A stretch of DNA of 64,000 bases from Diatrype stigma (taxonomy: Eukaryota; Ascomycota; Sordariomycetes; Xylariales; Diatrypaceae). Location: contig JAKJXP020000005.1 of the NCBI GenBank assembly GCA_022225965.2, positions 62,001 through 126,000 on the forward strand, given 5' to 3'. How positions within the stretch are numbered: the first letter of the stretch is position 1; each line of letters opens with the position of its first letter. The translations under genes were made by a program, and so were the position numbers. A model generated the notes under the pieces. It had not been told where the DNA came from, made no database searches, and saw nothing but the letters and a program-made list of their open reading frames with translations. Below, piece by piece: positions 45,931 through 55,988 of the stretch.

Positions 45931-47685
45931 ATGAACCTCTCCAGTAAAGTGATAGAAGAGGTGGTCCATCCTACCGCCGCCTTTATTCAGCGCTCCTCTT
46001 CGAGCATACGGTCCGATAACACCGCCCAGACCACCAATATCGACACTTGGGAAGAGTCTCCTCTGAATCCGAAGAACCGTATAGACAGCCTAGAGATCCC
46101 GAGTAAGTCACTGTGGCGAGTTGATGGCTGCGGGGGCTTGGCCACACAATACTTTGTGGTTCCCTTGTTTCTTCCCAACCCTCCCCCGATCCGCCTAGAT
46201 GTGTACGTGGAGGACCCTGAGCTCCCCCCGCTCAGCCGTCAACTCGAGCTCAATACGGCTTTCCATACCAAGGACTCAGACCGATTGTCGAGGCTTGCTA
46301 TCACTAGGCATATCGTCCGGACACTGAAACTATGGACAGAGGCCAGGTTTCAGGACTCGGAAGCTTTCGAGCTCTTCTACAAAACTGTCCCCTTCGGATC
46401 ACGACTAGTGTTCGAAAACCTCTCTCTAGACATCCGTAAGATTAAAGTGAGGCTCGGTGTCAACCACAACCTCGAACGCAAGCTTCTTAGCATTTCAGCA
46501 CTGGGGAGACTTTGGGGGTCGAATTTCCGCTTTCCTGGGGTAGTTGACCTGTTCGATCTCAGCGTGGAGAGGATCCTGCATGACAGTGTCTGTCTCGTTC
46601 GCATAGATGGACAGCTGTTTATCTTCAAAGCTTTGACTAGCCATGCAAAGTACCTCTACCATGAACTGAAGACATTGTGTACAATAGAACCACACCCCAA
46701 CATTATCGCTCGACCCGTCCATGTCGTCAGGAAGGCGTGCCAGTTCGGGGCTAAGAAAGCTGTCATTGGCTTCACTACAATCTACCACCCCAAGGGGAGT
46801 CTTCGAGACATCCTCCCCCAACTACGTATCCATGGCCGATTGCGCCCCTCCGACCAGATCAAATGGTCTTTGCAGATAGTTGACGCCCTCGAGCACCTCA
46901 GAAGTACCTCGAATACCTATTATCCCGACCTCCGCCTAGATAACCTCGTTTTGTCGGACAAATCGGATGTGGTCATGGTCGACTTCGAACAGAGAGGGGT
47001 ATGGTGCGAGTTCGCGGCCCCGGAGGTCAATGCCATCGAGTACATCCGCCTCATCGCCACGGAGGATCGAGTGCCCTACGACGTGCGAGAGGTATATCTG
47101 AAAAGGTTGAAGCACCTTGTCCCAGACTACGATGATCTCGATACCAACATTTACACGAACCCCGAGCATGGATATACGATCCCCTGGGTAGCCTTGAGTT
47201 CTGCCGAGCAAGAGGCCGCCGAAGTCTACATGTTGGGGAGAGTCTTGTGGTGTATATTCGAAGGCGTTAGCGGGCCACAGAAAGCGGCTGTATGGCAATC
47301 GTATCGATGGGAGTCCCATCTCGAGTTCCCCGAATATGACAGAACACCGCTCAAAATGAGGACCTTGATCGATTGGTGTACGAGGGGCAGGAGGGAGACG
47401 CTAGGCTCTAGGGTCACGAGACAGTGTAGCAGGCTCATCTTGTGTAACAACTATGGTGCCCGTGAGCAAAATGAAGATAACGTCCGGGATGCTGCCAGGC
47501 AGTTCTGGTTGGAAGAGCTAGAAGTTGCCGAGAGATTCCTAGACTTAAGGAATACCGAGCGGAGTAGGGGTAAATGGAAGGAGAACTACTTTGGTCGGCC
47601 AAGCCTGAAGGAAGTCCTAGCGGCTCTCCAGGCATACCAAGTGGAAGCCTCACAGCAAGTTACAGTAGGCACCACGTCAGGGTAG
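45931..47685 (+). CDS. Protein-kinase-like protein with altered catalytic motifs, 584 aa, intronless
   Basis: One uninterrupted frame. The first 200 residues have no domain I recognise. A kinase fold follows. FKAL gives a candidate VAIK lysine (K233) and HELKTLCTIEPHPNII resembles the helix-C Glu and following strand. GSLRDIL is hinge-like. The catalytic loop is YYPDLRLDNLVL, with D333 and N338 kept but His-Arg-Asp changed to Tyr-Pro-Asp. D351-F-E replaces DFG, and A363-P-E matches APE. No glycine-rich loop is evident. The C-lobe continues past EVYMLGRVLWCIFEGV. Asp, Lys and Asn are retained, so weak activity is possible, but the changed HRD and DFG suggest a divergent or pseudokinase. Similar orphan kinase-like proteins are common in filamentous ascomycetes, with unknown roles. 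The start at 45931 is the only early ATG and follows a pyrimidine-rich tract. Confidence 0.75.
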   Translation: MNLSSKVIEEVVHPTAAFIQRSSSSIRSDNTAQTTNIDTWEESPLNPKNRIDSLEIPSKSLWRVDGCGGLATQYFVVPLFLPNPPPIRLDVYVEDPELPPLSRQLELNTAFHTKDSDRLSRLAITRHIVRTLKLWTEARFQDSEAFELFYKTVPFGSRLVFENLSLDIRKIKVRLGVNHNLERKLLSISALGRLWGSNFRFPGVVDLFDLSVERILHDSVCLVRIDGQLFIFKALTSHAKYLYHELKTLCTIEPHPNIIARPVHVVRKACQFGAKKAVIGFTTIYHPKGSLRDILPQLRIHGRLRPSDQIKWSLQIVDALEHLRSTSNTYYPDLRLDNLVLSDKSDVVMVDFEQRGVWCEFAAPEVNAIEYIRLIATEDRVPYDVREVYLKRLKHLVPDYDDLDTNIYTNPEHGYTIPWVALSSAEQEAAEVYMLGRVLWCIFEGVSGPQKAAVWQSYRWESHLEFPEYDRTPLKMRTLIDWCTRGRRETLGSRVTRQCSRLILCNNYGAREQNEDNVRDAARQFWLEELEVAERFLDLRNTERSRGKWKENYFGRPSLKEVLAALQAYQVEASQQVTVGTTSG

Positions 47686-50656
47686 AAGACTTGACGACAG
47701 CCGTTTTCTCCTTTATGTCTTGTCTTACTGGTTTCCCCAACTAACCGGCAGTTCCAACTAGCAACTTGCGGGTACGGGGTGAGCGCTGTTAGCTATCAAC
47801 TGGGGATGATTAGACAATGCGTTCGGGATAGCCTGACTTCCCGTAGCATATGCGTGGCGCAGGGATAGAAGGACTGGGCTTTAGTGTGCATGTTTACTCA
47901 CATCATATGTTCATTTTGAGAATGCCAATTGAATACTATGGCACTAATAACCACCTACGAACCGTCTACAAGGCAATTAACCTACTCATCTGTATGAACA
48001 TGGCACCAGCAAGCCCACGTTACGAGAAACAGAAACCACAACCCACCCAAGCAGTTACTCGGTCAGGTTCGGCTCGCTCCTCAAGTGTTAATACCTGACG
48101 AGCTAACTTGTAAATAGTGACTCGACACCCATCACCCATAAGATGTACATGGGGTTTGTCCATTTCAGAGTGTTGTCGCTTTTACCCCTTTTGCTGTGGT
48201 CCATAGTCAGCCCGAGGTATTGCGGCCCCAAACCGCAACGGCATATTGGGTTTATCCTCTGACCTTGGCCAACAGCCCCGAACACCTCGGGGCATAAGAT
48301 ACGAACAAGAAATTATCGAGAACATCATAGAGGTCCCTAGGTCTGACCATCGCTGCGAACCTGTATCGACCTCTCCAAGGCCACGGCCGCGCCTGAGTTC
48401 GGCCTTGAGACAACACCTTGTTCTGGAGTTGCATAGGGCTTGTCAAAACGGTGATAACACCCCCATAAATCCACATATCCTAGGTTCTACCTGAGGTACC
48501 AACCACGGGGGTCTTCCCTCAGGTGGATGGTGCTCCCGCCTTCAGTCACCATTGGATATTACACCGGGTGACTCGGTAGGTCAGAGGATATGACCACCGA
48601 CTCCGATGGCCGGTCTAGAGTGTTCCTCACCGTGGTCGAATATGGAAAAAGACCGAAATGCAGTTATAGCCGAGGGGTCCTTGATCAACCATACCATGTG
48701 CATGTCGTATGCATTTTACCAACTGTCTGGTAACAGACACCACAGCAGTGTGGCTGAGACTCATATACCGTGGATCTGATTGGAGAGATGCAAATTGGAT
48801 AGACCATGCAGTGTTGCAACCCCTTTCATGTGCTTCTAGAAAGAAAGCAAGAAAACGTACAGGCCATCCTGATGGGTCACCTTCCAACCGGCGCAGCTTC
48901 CCAGAACATACGAGATAGGCACGATATCACGAGCTCCTCCAAGGGGCCATCTTCGAGAAGGTAATGGGTGCCAATACGGCCGGTGATTGGGTGCTTGAGG
49001 TGGGCAGGGCTCACAGAACATCCCCGTTGCTATCTGACCCCCCTTCCCAGTCTTGAGTTCTTATACAATATCGATTCGGTTGATGAGCGCTCTGCGGCAG
49101 TGCGTTGGATTCCATCGGTTCATTTCCTGGCCTAGACAGACTAGTACCTAGCAAGAGAAAGAAGAAGAAAATGCCATATAGTCGCAATGCTACCCAGCCG
49201 ATAGAACAGTGGATATAGAACTGCCAGTGTATAGGTGAGCTAGTGCGCTCGTCGTGGGCAGAGCTATACGGCCCCCAGCACGCACACCCCCTTTAACGCG
49301 ACCCGGTAGATTGGGTCGAGGTCGGCAAGTCCACGGGTCACCTGATACTGAAGCAATGTAGAAAGCCGACAGCAGAAGGCCTCCGATGTCTCGCTGCCAC
49401 GCGCGCTGCTGCCGCGATCGTAGGCGTCCTCACGGGGGTCTCATTGCAGGCCGGTTAGCAAATGCGAAAAAAGGAGGGCAAACGGAGACAAAGCGAGGGA
49501 AAAGCCGTAAAAAAAGCCTTGTGGGCCGCCAAAACGGGCCGCGGCCGGCCCAGGCGGTCGCGACTAGGGCGGCCAAGTTCGAGGCTTCGCGGCCCATTAT
49601 CAGGCCTAGAGACGCAGAATTGCCAGCGAAAATGGGGTCCGGGCGGGTTAACGGTCGCAGAGGAGGGCGACCAAGGCTCTTTATATGCCTGTTCCTTCCA
49701 CCCTCCCCCATACTACAAGCTACAAGGCAGAACGTAGGGAGGGAGCTGGCTCCCTGACTGCGCTTATTAGCGATTGTTAGGGGACCGCCGCTTACCCACC
49801 AATCACCATCCCTGCTTTTCGCTGTGGCTGGTGGCCGCTAACCCCTTACTTGGGGAGGTATGTATGTATGTATATACTTACATGCACAATGGAACCACGT
49901 TATACCCCGAGGTCGTTAGTTAGCGGTCGTTATTTCGCTGGTTATAGCTTCAGATATGCAACTTCATGAGCTCCAAATCCATGTCTCTACAAAGACGCGC
50001 ATGTATGGTTACACGGACTGCTGCTGCCATTGTGGGTTTCTACCCTTCCTGGATGGTATTACTAGAAAGTACATACTAGAAAGTACATCGTGGTCACTCC
50101 CAGGCTTCGGCGAATAGTAGGCAATAGCAGGGAAGATGCGATCTACGATTTCATTTTCTGGCTGCCGAGTGTGTGGCCCAGACTCAGCAACAGACGGGTC
50201 GACTTACCCTTCCATCCCAGGAACGGCTTGATCGTCTTGACTGCGCCCTTCCCTCTTTACCTCTCTCGGGCCTTGGTGAAGCAGTAGCACGCCGGGTATG
50301 ATGGGTGTTGTAACCACCTAGTGCTGGTCGATGCCCAGTGGCTCTCCCGGGTTGCAACTAGGTACCTACCTATGCATGGATGTATGTGAAGATGTATGGG
50401 AGAAAGGGCGATGCTGACTTACTCTAACTTCGAGAGGGATGGAGCATGCATCAACCAACTCTGACCGACCCAAAGGCGGTCGCAATAACAGGCCTCTTGC
50501 ATCATGTCGAGGTGTTCGGGGGGTGACTCCTTTTCTGCCTGCCCAATATATGGTTTCATACTATAAGTAAGTAGTTATATATCGTGTGAAACATTCCCAA
50601 TCTGAAACTGCTCTATCCTTCCTCGACATCGTTCCAGCTCCTCCGTTTCTTATCCA
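47686..50656. other. Intergenic, nothing supported
   Basis: It contains short ORFs without features. A GC-rich block at about 49380-49720 gives long overlapping frames on both strands, probably by composition alone. Microsatellite gtatgtatgtat lies near 49860. The right end is the presumed promoter of the SWIM gene. Confidence 0.4.
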
Positions 50657-52294
50657 ATGCCTTCCCCCACTGAGCGCCTCAGCAGACTTTCGCTTTACAG
50701 CAGTATGCCGCCGACCACGCGCCTCCAAAGCCAGGGCCAACAGCAACGGCAGCGGCAGCAGCAGCAGCAGCAGCAGAAGCATCACCATCACCACCAAGAC
50801 AAACAGGACGAGAGGGGTGCCCTCCGGCCCCGCTCGGTGGAGGCGGAGTTCGATGAGGATGAAGATGAGGATGACGACGACGACGCTCCCCCAGTCATAG
50901 TCTCGCCGTCGAAGCTCACATACTCGCTGGACGGCCTGGACGAGGGCACCCGCGACAGCGTCGTAGACACGTTCTGCTTCCCTCCCCAGATGACGCTGAA
51001 AGCGTACGCATCGCGGGGGAAGTACGTGGTCTTCCAGGTGGCGGAGCTGCTCCCGTACTGGATCCAGACGGGCGCCGAAGATAGCCAGTACCCGGCCCCG
51101 ACCTGCGGATGCGGCGCGAAGGAGAGGCCCTGCCGCCACCTCATCTGGCTGTTCGACCAGCTCTCCAGCCAGATGCTCACGCACGAGGGGCAGACCCTCA
51201 CGATGACGAGAGGGGGGTACGCCGCGGAGCTGGGGAACCCGTTCGCCCGCATCTCCGACTTCCACGTCGACATGCTAGCCGAGAGCTTGCACTGCAATTC
51301 CAGCGGCAGCGGCAGCGGCCACAGCCCTCGCCGGGTCCAGGAGATCCGGGAGATGCTCGCCTCCCTCAACGAGACGCCGCTGGACGAGTACCGCCCGGAT
51401 CTCTTCGGCGACGGCGACGGCGGTGCTGGCGGTGATAACAGCGGCAGTCGCGATAATGATAATGATAATGGTGGTGATGGCGGTGGTGGGTTTGAAACCC
51501 AGGAGGACGGCGAGGCCGCCATCATCGAGAGGCGGGACCTCGAGAAGACGGTCTACCGCATGCTCCTCCAGAACGACGAGTTCTTCTCGTACTTCCTGTC
51601 GTCGATGCCGACCGACGAGCTCGTCAACAACCGGTTCCGACGCCTCGAACAGCGGGCAGCGGCAGCCCTCGCGGGGTTAGACGCGTACGCGGCCGAGTCA
51701 GCAGCGACGACAGCAGCACCAGCATCGAATCCAGCGACAGCAGCAGCAGCACCAACAACAACAACACAAGCACCAACAACGACCAGCACCGGCACCCGGC
51801 CAAAGGACGTGGAATGGTGCGCAGCGCACCTAGTGCTAGCCATGGACCAGATCTACGCGGCGATCCAGCACGCGCGCGCGCCGCTGACGGCGGCGGAGCA
51901 GCGGGCGGCGGCGAGGGCGGTGGTGCGGACGCTGGAGGGCGTGGTGGCGCGCGCGGGGCGGGCGGCGGGGCCGGCCGCGCTGCCGCGGGCCCAGCGCGAC
52001 CTGTACTTCTGCCTGGTGGGCGACCGGGACCGCGGGTTCGGGGTGCGCGCGCTCCGCCAGCTGGCCCCCGCCGTGCTGGCCCCTTGGGCGGACCGCCTGG
52101 CCGCCGTCGAGGCCCGCGTGTGCGAGCGCGGCGCCCCGCCGTCGTACGTCCAGAAGCTGCGGTCGCTGCTGGCCTGGATCCGGAGCTCGGCCTCGTCGTC
52201 TTCTACTTCGATGAACGCCGCGGCCGGGGCCAAGAGGAGCAGCCCTAACCCGGATTACGGCGGCGGCAGCAGCAGGGCGAAGCGCATGAAGTGA
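50657..52294 (+). CDS. SWIM zinc-finger protein, 545 aa, intronless
   Basis: SWIM domains bind DNA or protein; fungal examples include Shu2/Sws1-type recombination factors, but this protein is larger and otherwise different. The N-terminus has a Gln/Arg run followed by a His run (about residues 27-46), then an acidic stretch (EDEDEDDDDD). The SWIM motif is C150-G-C152, then C159-R-H161, fitting C-x-C-x6-C-x-H exactly, followed by LIWLFDQLSSQML. Hydrophobic helical sequence flanks it (KYVVFQVAELLPYWIQTG before, ELVNNRFRRLEQRAAAALAG later). A Gly/Asp/Asn-rich linker and a Thr/Ala/Pro-rich linker separate helical parts. The C-terminus ends in a basic KRSSPNPDY...RAKRMK, a likely nuclear signal. 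Third-position GC is very high in the last third. A second ATG at 50705 is an alternative start. Confidence 0.8.
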   Translation: MPSPTERLSRLSLYSSMPPTTRLQSQGQQQRQRQQQQQQQKHHHHHQDKQDERGALRPRSVEAEFDEDEDEDDDDDAPPVIVSPSKLTYSLDGLDEGTRDSVVDTFCFPPQMTLKAYASRGKYVVFQVAELLPYWIQTGAEDSQYPAPTCGCGAKERPCRHLIWLFDQLSSQMLTHEGQTLTMTRGGYAAELGNPFARISDFHVDMLAESLHCNSSGSGSGHSPRRVQEIREMLASLNETPLDEYRPDLFGDGDGGAGGDNSGSRDNDNDNGGDGGGGFETQEDGEAAIIERRDLEKTVYRMLLQNDEFFSYFLSSMPTDELVNNRFRRLEQRAAAALAGLDAYAAESAATTAAPASNPATAAAAPTTTTQAPTTTSTGTRPKDVEWCAAHLVLAMDQIYAAIQHARAPLTAAEQRAAARAVVRTLEGVVARAGRAAGPAALPRAQRDLYFCLVGDRDRGFGVRALRQLAPAVLAPWADRLAAVEARVCERGAPPSYVQKLRSLLAWIRSSASSSSTSMNAAAGAKRSSPNPDYGGGSSRAKRMK

Positions 52295-53259
52295 GTTGAT
52301 TGGATGGACGGATGGATGGATGAATGCGAACTAGACAGGCTCCAGTTCTGTACTTCGTCCCATCGCCATTCGCCTCCGATCCATCATCGAGAAAAAGGAT
52401 GGTCGCTAGCAAGCAAGCAGGCAGGAATGACGGGCATCGTATGTGCCGGGCTAGACGAAGCTAGGTTCTCTGTCGGGTCGGGCGGCATACGGGGTTGGAC
52501 TACGCAGAGGAAAGGGTTCACTTCGCATGTTCATACTTGACCTTCTCTCCCCTTCTCATCTCTCGTTCAGCAACCCGTTCTGTCACTATTTCCTACTTAA
52601 ATCGGTTGGTTACACAGGCGCCCGCATAACCCTGGACAGTCTGCAGGCATTTCTGTCTTGGTATCACCTGCGAGCTTTTTTTCTCTTTCTCATCTTCTAG
52701 TATTAGACTGGCAAAACATTAGAAACACCCCCAGATAGTTATGGCAACATACAATAAATTCTTGTTACTGCGCTACTCCATAGAACCAGTCCATGCTACC
52801 TACATGCGGCCATTCAAGGACGAAAGGCGTACTCTTGGCTTCAGCAGTTTCATCGCTCCGATTGAATACTGTGTATTCTACCTATCTCTTGGGACGGGCT
52901 ATAAGTATTCTCATCATAATAGTACTGCTATGCGCGTCTACAATTCGTGAAGGCATCGGTTATTTTTTCTTGAACATATTTCGAACAGGTATCATAATAT
53001 CTAGGTCTATCAACCAAGCGACCTCTACATCCCCTAACGCTCCCTCCCCCTGATGCAAATCGTGTGTGCATGTATATATCATGCATGTATACATACATAT
53101 GCAACATAGCAGTGGCCGACAATCTCAACTCCGCTCGACCATCTATATACGAGACTGCTGGAATCAACCAAGTTAGCCCCCTGCCGCTGCCGCTTCCATC
53201 GAATATGAGACCCGTGATTAACCCTGAACGCCGTCGCATTATGTATTCTCTTTCAAAAA
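52295..53259. other. Convergent intergenic region (3' ends of SWIM gene and sulfate permease)
   Basis: Both flanking genes point into this stretch, so it should hold two 3' UTRs and terminators. A gatggacggatggatggatg repeat lies just after the SWIM stop, and tgtatatatcatgcatgtatacatacat near 53070. No gene is seen. Confidence 0.5.
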
Positions 53260-55988
53260 TCAAGCCGGCCTGTTGGCGCCGGAGTGGTGCTCCTCCCTCG
53301 CCCTGACGTTGGCGATGGCGCTCTGCAGGGCGCCGGTGAGATCGATGTGGAACAGCGGGCGGTTGAGGCCATGGACGACGACGTGCTTCTTGCCCGACTC
53401 GCCGGTCCTGACCGGGCTCTTCTGGGCGTTGATGTTGACGTTGTGGCTGTCCTTGTCCTTGGCCGTCGCCGAGGTATTGTCCGTCTCGCTCGACGCCTCG
53501 CTGCGCTCGATGTCCAGCGCGTCCGCCGTCGCCGCCTGGCCGCTCTTCGGCCGCGACGACAGGGCGATGCTCGCGCGCCCCTCCTTCTCGTTCTGCTCGT
53601 GCTCGGCCGCCGCCGCCGCCGACGTGGAGCCGCCGATCTCGGCCACGCTGAACAGGGACTGCCAGCGGTGGTGCAGGCCGTCGGGCCGCTCGGCCGGGTA
53701 GCCGAAGCCGGCCGAGACGAGGGCGCGCTTGGTCCAGCGGTTGGCGATGCAGGCGACGTGCCAGTCGACGACGTCGGGCGCCGTGTACCGGTCCATCTGG
53801 TTGCGCACGTCGATCAGCTGCTGCACCGACGTCACGTCGACGTTGTTCACCGAGCTGAAGTCCAGGATGATCGCCTTCAGCGTCGGCTTCGCCGCGTCGT
53901 CCTCCTCCTTGCCCTTCCTCGGGCCCGGGTCGTTCCAGGGGCGGTCGCCCGGCCGCGCGTACGAGCCCGCGTGCGTCCGCCGCGTGTTGGCGAATATGTA
54001 GCTGCTCAGGTAGTCCAGCGTCGAGCTGGCGCTCGGGTAGTTGAACGTCTCGGAGAACCGGTAGATGAAGATGCCGGGGTACGGGCTGGAGATGTCGAGC
54101 TCGGGGTTGGAGCCGTCGGCGTGGTCGACGGGCAGGAAGATGTTCCGCGTGGGTGGTGACGAGGAGGCGTCGGATTGGTCGAAGGTGCCGTATCCACCGA
54201 TGGGGCGGGTGTCGTCGCCGACGACATGGTCCCCGAGAACAGAGTGCACCCGAATCCTGCCGAGGAATGTGCCGGTAGACCTCAGGATACGGTACATGTA
54301 TACCGCAAACGACAGGCAGATTGTGACATATATGCCGTCTTCGATACTGGTGAAGATGATGACAATCACTCCGATGAAGAAGATGACAACCTCGATCGGA
54401 TTCACGCGCCAGAACTTATACAGTGTCTGAGGCGGTGTGATGAGGTCACCGACGGCGTGGATGATGACAGCCGCTAGGGATGCGTTCGGGATGTAGTAGA
54501 AGACCGCAGGCAGGGCATATATAGCCAACAGCACCACTAGACCCGTGATCACACCGGCAAAAGGGGTTCGGACTCCGGCCTTGGATTTGACAGCGGTACG
54601 ACTGAACGAGCCCGTCGCGGGGTATCCCCCAAGGAAGGGGCCAAGGATGTTCGTAACACCGATAGCTACCATTTCCTGGGACGGATTGATCACGTAATTG
54701 TTCACTCGACCGAACGATTTCGAAATGGCGATGTGCTCGATAAGAAGGACGATGACTGCAGCCGGCAGTTGACTGACAAACGTGTTGATGATTTCTCCGT
54801 TGACGGTTGGGACGGCTGCATGTTGAAAACCACGGGGAACGTCTCCTAGAATGGCGAAGGCGTGGTTGCTGCGGCGGGTCCGGTTCACGAGGAAGCTGAT
54901 GAAGGTATACAGTAGAATGACAAAGACGGTTCGGAGGGTCGACATGAAGAAAAAGAGCTTCTGGCGACTCGGATACCTCTTCGCTGCCCAAGTGCAAGCC
55001 ATTCGGATAGCGTAGAGAACAAACAGGGCAGTAAGCCCCATGGCCGCATCAACTGTTGCCGTGTACAGGTGTTTCAGTGTATTGATGATGACCAAGTAGG
55101 TCGCACCTTTCGAGGAGAAACCTGTGCATCCCAGCATGGCCGGAACTTGCCCGGCGGCAATGCTGATGGCGGAACCCGTCATGAAAGCAGCAAGAGATAC
55201 TAACGGGATCAGCTCGACGATCCAACCGCACCGTATTAAGCCGATGAACAAGACAATGCACCCGCAGATGACAGATAAACAAGAAGCGACAACCCATGGC
55301 GTGTCCTTATACTGCGGGTAATCAGCGATGGCAGCGGTAACGATATTTCCAACAAGCGTCGACATGACGGCGACCGGCTGGAGGACCAGGTTAGCAATGT
55401 ACGAGCATGAATCATCTAAATTGTACACATACACCAATCGTGATATCTTTGGAAGTGGCAAAGAACCAATAGCAAATCACGCCCATGAAAGACGAATATA
55501 AACCAAACTCAACAGGGAGCGCGGCTAGCTTCGCATATGCCATACCCTGGGGGATAACGACAGCGCCGACCGTGATTCCTGGCCATGGGTTAGTTTCTTA
55601 TTGTTCTGGAACGATGGGCGCGGGTATGTCCTTCAGGGGTAAACCAAGGAGCCCCGAGCTGTTCAGGAGAACCCGGTGTAACGAGGAAGGCTTGTTGGAG
55701 AATGATAGGACACTTACCGGCAACAAGATCGCCAAGGAGCCATTGTACGTTGTAGAATGGAAGCCAAGAGATGAACGGAAAGAGACTCTTGATATAATCC
55801 ACCACATCGTCAGTCGACGGGGTACCGCTCGCCAACCATTCTGCTGTTGTCGGCGGCTGCTCGATGAAGGTGTTCGCGGTCTCAACCGAGAACACTGACT
55901 CTCCACGGGTGACATCGTCGTCTGGGTTTTCTAACGTAATCCCAAGAGCCTTTGCCAGGCCGTGGCCGACTTTTGTCCGTAAAGACAT
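53260..55988 (-). CDS. Sulfate permease (SulP family) with C-terminal STAS domain, 844 aa, three exons
   Basis: Plasma-membrane sulfate uptake feeding cysteine and methionine synthesis. Minus-strand exons are 55988-55718, 55578-55433 and 55377-53260; the phases close to 845 codons. The cytoplasmic N-terminus ([16 protein letters not shown]) is followed by [18 protein letters not shown]. The SulP signature spans the exon 1/2 and 2/3 joins: [40 protein letters not shown], then [16 protein letters not shown]. Later come [50 protein letters not shown] and [13 protein letters not shown]. The STAS part has [20 protein letters not shown] and LIDVRN. A Ser/Ala/Asp-rich insert follows before [16 protein letters not shown]. 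In filamentous fungi such genes are usually under sulfur-metabolite control, but no site is claimed here. Confidence 0.94.

Noticed and set aside
48560..48650. tRNA-like sequence on the plus strand
   Set aside because: A D-arm-like ggtcagaggatatgacc is good and a partial anticodon stem follows, but position 33 is not T, the B box is poor (ggtcgaatatgg) and no 3' acceptor strand pairs with the 5' one.
49386..49757. GC-rich overlapping ORFs on both strands
   Set aside because: They are open on both strands through composition, with no family motif and no terminal repeats to suggest a transposon.
53284..54159. 291-codon plus-strand ORF
   Set aside because: It is the antisense shadow of the GC-rich 3' part of the sulfate permease. 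Similar shadows occur over the SWIM, BUB2 and ammonium transporter genes.
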